Below are positions 32,246-33,722 of a stretch of DNA of 33,722 bases, one piece after another. Position 1 is the first letter of the stretch; every line of letters begins with the position of its first letter. Both the position numbers and the translations under genes were made by a program. Below the pieces are notes generated by a model. The model worked only from the letters and a program-made list of their open reading frames with translations, did not search any database and was not told the origin of the DNA. Source of the stretch: Clostridia bacterium (lineage in GTDB: Bacteria > Bacillota > Clostridia > Oscillospirales > CAG-382); NCBI GenBank assembly GCA_017381715.1, contig JAFOBR010000066.1:1-33722 (forward strand). Direction: 5' to 3'.

Positions 32246-32273
32246 TTGGCGGAAAACGGTGTGTTAATATAAT
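32246..32273 (+). promoter_or_regulatory. candidate promoter of the second lipoprotein gene
   Basis: TTGGCG at 32246-32251, a 16-base spacer and TATAAT at 32268-32273. The start site would fall almost on the AGGAGG ribosome binding site (32278-32283), leaving a very short leader, so the assignment is uncertain. Confidence 0.4.
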
Positions 32274-32290
32274 GATAAGGAGGGGTGAAA

Positions 32291-33133
32291 ATGAAGAAAG
32301 CAAGATTCATTTCGGCTTTGCTGGCGTTACTTTTTGTTACGCTGTCCTTTGCGGGATGTTATCAACCCACACTGGATGCGGACGAGATCATCGCAAGGAC
32401 GGATAAGCATATAGTTTACCGTGTGGGCAATCTGTATTATATGGAGTTTTTCCACGATTTTTCCAAGGGATATTCATATTTATCGTGTCAGGACCAAAGC
32501 GTTGAATTCGAGTCATTGAGTGATATGAGAAGCACCATACTGGAAGACGGTTTTTCCGATTTCACAAGATGGTATATGTGGCATACCGACAAAGACGGTA
32601 TTATCGAGATCACGGACACGGAGCATCTGTGGCAGCCCGTATACCCCGAGGACGTTTCCGTGGAAAGTCTGAAATGGTTTAAATTCAATTACGATTTTGA
32701 GCTGACGTCTTCAAAGGATGAAAACATAAAGATCGAAGTTACGGTCTGCACAAACGATACCACACCCTCCGACACAGCGGAAGCCTTTGAAGCTAAGGGA
32801 GCAACACGGGACGACAGCCTGAAGGTTCCGTTGATGAACGTGGAAAATTCAAAGCAATATATTGAAAGATTTGATATTTTGACATACGATGCCTTCGTAC
32901 GGGTATATTACACGCTGCAACGGGGTGAATTGACGTATAACGTTATAGAGTACTATTCTTACTCTTCCTCGGAAGCACATCCCGAAGTCCCCGCAGAAGA
33001 CGTGCCCGGATCCGTTGCCATGTGGATAACCGGCGAAAATCTGGCGGCATATATAAGTATATCCGGTTTCGAAACCCGCCCCACCGAGGAATGGCTGCTT
33101 TCCTTCGGAATGGAGCCGTACGTTTCCGATTGA
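32291..33133 (+). CDS. predicted lipoprotein, distant relative of the 29637-30437 protein
   Basis: This 280-residue protein has a lipoprotein signal with lipobox FAGC at about residues 19-22. The mature part has HIVYRVGNLYYMEF near the start, a segment of Trp and Asp/Glu, then DAFVRVYYTLQRGELTYNVIEYYSY and a C-terminal EEWLLSFGMEPYVSD. The layout parallels the other lipoprotein (start pattern, paired Tyr strands, EPYV end), suggesting an ancient duplication, though identity is low. I set the start at the ATG at 32291, seven bases after AGGAGG, rather than the GTG two codons upstream. Function is unknown; an exported, membrane-bound location is inferred from the signal. Confidence 0.82.
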   Translation: MKKARFISALLALLFVTLSFAGCYQPTLDADEIIARTDKHIVYRVGNLYYMEFFHDFSKGYSYLSCQDQSVEFESLSDMRSTILEDGFSDFTRWYMWHTDKDGIIEITDTEHLWQPVYPEDVSVESLKWFKFNYDFELTSSKDENIKIEVTVCTNDTTPSDTAEAFEAKGATRDDSLKVPLMNVENSKQYIERFDILTYDAFVRVYYTLQRGELTYNVIEYYSYSSSEAHPEVPAEDVPGSVAMWITGENLAAYISISGFETRPTEEWLLSFGMEPYVSD

Positions 33134-33177
33134 GGGGGAGCGTTTCCCAAAAACTATAATAAAAGGAGGAAATCATT

Positions 33178-33633
33178 ATGAAACGAAGCATTGTTTTTTT
33201 ACTCGTCTTTTTACTTACCGCGGTGATCGTCTTAAGCTCCTGCGAGCCCGAAAACAGCGCGTCGGTATCGGAAAATATTTCTTCCGAAGTTTCAAATGAA
33301 GAAGTTTCAGACGAAATTAAAGATGACACTTCGGTAGATGTTTCCGACATAATAATGAATTCGCAATCCCCAATAACCGTTTCGCAAAGACGTTCCGAAG
33401 AAATACTCTTCACTCTTTCCGGCGAAGATTCGGATTTTGTAAAAGATTTGTGGCGAGGTGAATGGGAACCCGCCATTGCGGAATGTATCTGCGATTACGA
33501 ATTCAAACTTGACGGAATGATTATTGAATATTCCGACGAATGCGGACTATTCAACGATTACCCAAATCAGCGGAGTATGACACTCACCGAGGAGCAAACG
33601 CAAGCCGTAAACAAAATGCTGGGCATAGAATAA
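33178..33633 (+). CDS. small predicted lipoprotein of unknown function
   Basis: This 151-residue protein has a clear lipoprotein signal (KRS, long hydrophobic core, lipobox LSSC at about residues 19-22). A Ser/Glu/Asp/Val-rich spacer (about 23-58, e.g. SVSENISSEVSNEEVSDE) follows, as in many Clostridia surface lipoproteins. The C-terminal domain (about 60-151) has FVKDLWRGEWEPAIAECICDYEF and ends in a helical TLTEEQTQAVNKMLGIE. The domain carries two Cys close together (ECIC), which could form a disulfide outside the cell. The ATG at 33178 has AAGGAGG upstream. It lies 44 bases after the previous lipoprotein and is probably co-transcribed. Confidence 0.8.
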   Translation: MKRSIVFLLVFLLTAVIVLSSCEPENSASVSENISSEVSNEEVSDEIKDDTSVDVSDIIMNSQSPITVSQRRSEEILFTLSGEDSDFVKDLWRGEWEPAIAECICDYEFKLDGMIIEYSDECGLFNDYPNQRSMTLTEEQTQAVNKMLGIE

Positions 33634-33695
33634 CGTTTTTTGCACAAAAAACGCAAAAAACTCCCGAAAAACCGCAATAAATATTAAAAAAGACC

Positions 33696-33722
33696 TTGAC
33701 AAGAGGGTGAAAATTTGGTATA
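33696..33722 (+). promoter_or_regulatory. strong promoter cut by the window end
   Basis: A perfect TTGACA at 33696-33701 is followed, after 17 bases, by TATA at 33719-33722, where the window ends. It drives a gene outside the window. A small hairpin (GTTTTTTG/CAAAAAAC) just after the last lipoprotein gene may be its terminator. Confidence 0.65.

Overview
The window looks like chromosomal DNA of a low-to-medium GC, Gram-positive Clostridia bacterium (Bacillota), most likely an uncultured gut member of the Oscillospirales or a related group. This is inferred from gene families and gene order (IreB, GlgC/GlgD pair, SigH-type sigma factor, PASTA-tailed division PBP, CxxC zinc-ribbon protein), from AGGAGG ribosome binding sites and from sigmaA promoters with 17-bp spacers. 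No rRNA, tRNA, CRISPR array, transposase or phage gene was seen.

Layout. 1-660: ireB and a small unknown gene, ending in a terminator. 661-991: a gene-free, structured stretch. 992-12004 (minus strand): a compact division and cell-wall (dcw) cluster in the order mraZ-rsmH-ftsL-pbp(PASTA)-murF-mraY-ftsW-murG-ftsQ-ftsZ. It lacks murE, murD, murC, murB and ftsA. It has a promoter with MraZ-type boxes, a second promoter before ftsZ, and a terminator-like hairpin between ftsL and the PBP gene. 12005-12326: a divergent regulatory region. 12327-13712 (plus): an unrecognised protein with a C-terminal membrane region; its promoter carries a LexA-box-like sequence. 13925-14816 (minus): a four-CxxC zinc-ribbon protein and a SigH-like sigma factor. 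14944-25811 (minus): a glycogen operon glgB-glgC-glgD-glgA-glgP-GH13-sugar kinase from one strong promoter. 25956-26624 (minus): a WG-repeat protein. 26876-29535 (plus): rpsO and pnp, separated by a hairpin-rich spacer. 29637-33633: tsaE-tsaB-rpiB flanked by two distantly related lipoproteins, followed by a third, smaller lipoprotein. The window ends inside a strong promoter.

How the genes work together. The dcw genes make lipid II (MurF, MraY, MurG) and build the septum (FtsZ, FtsQ, FtsL, FtsW and the PBP). The glg genes make ADP-glucose (GlgC/GlgD), polymerise it (GlgA), branch it (GlgB) and break it down (GlgP, GH13). The last gene encodes a kinase resembling N-acetylhexosamine 1-kinase, which may return free sugar to sugar-1-phosphate. 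RpsO/PNPase and TsaE/TsaB are translation and RNA housekeeping.

The most interesting points are: the orphan membrane protein beside the division cluster with a LexA-like box and 10-bp phased repeats upstream; the dcw cluster lacking ftsA together with an unusual FtsZ tail; the possible attenuator with a 10-codon reading frame before the PBP gene; the GH13 gene with no normal start codon for its apparent N-terminus; the GlgA whose KXGGL lysine is replaced; and a small hairpin repeat downstream of rpsO and pnp. All similarity statements come from reading the sequence; no search was run.
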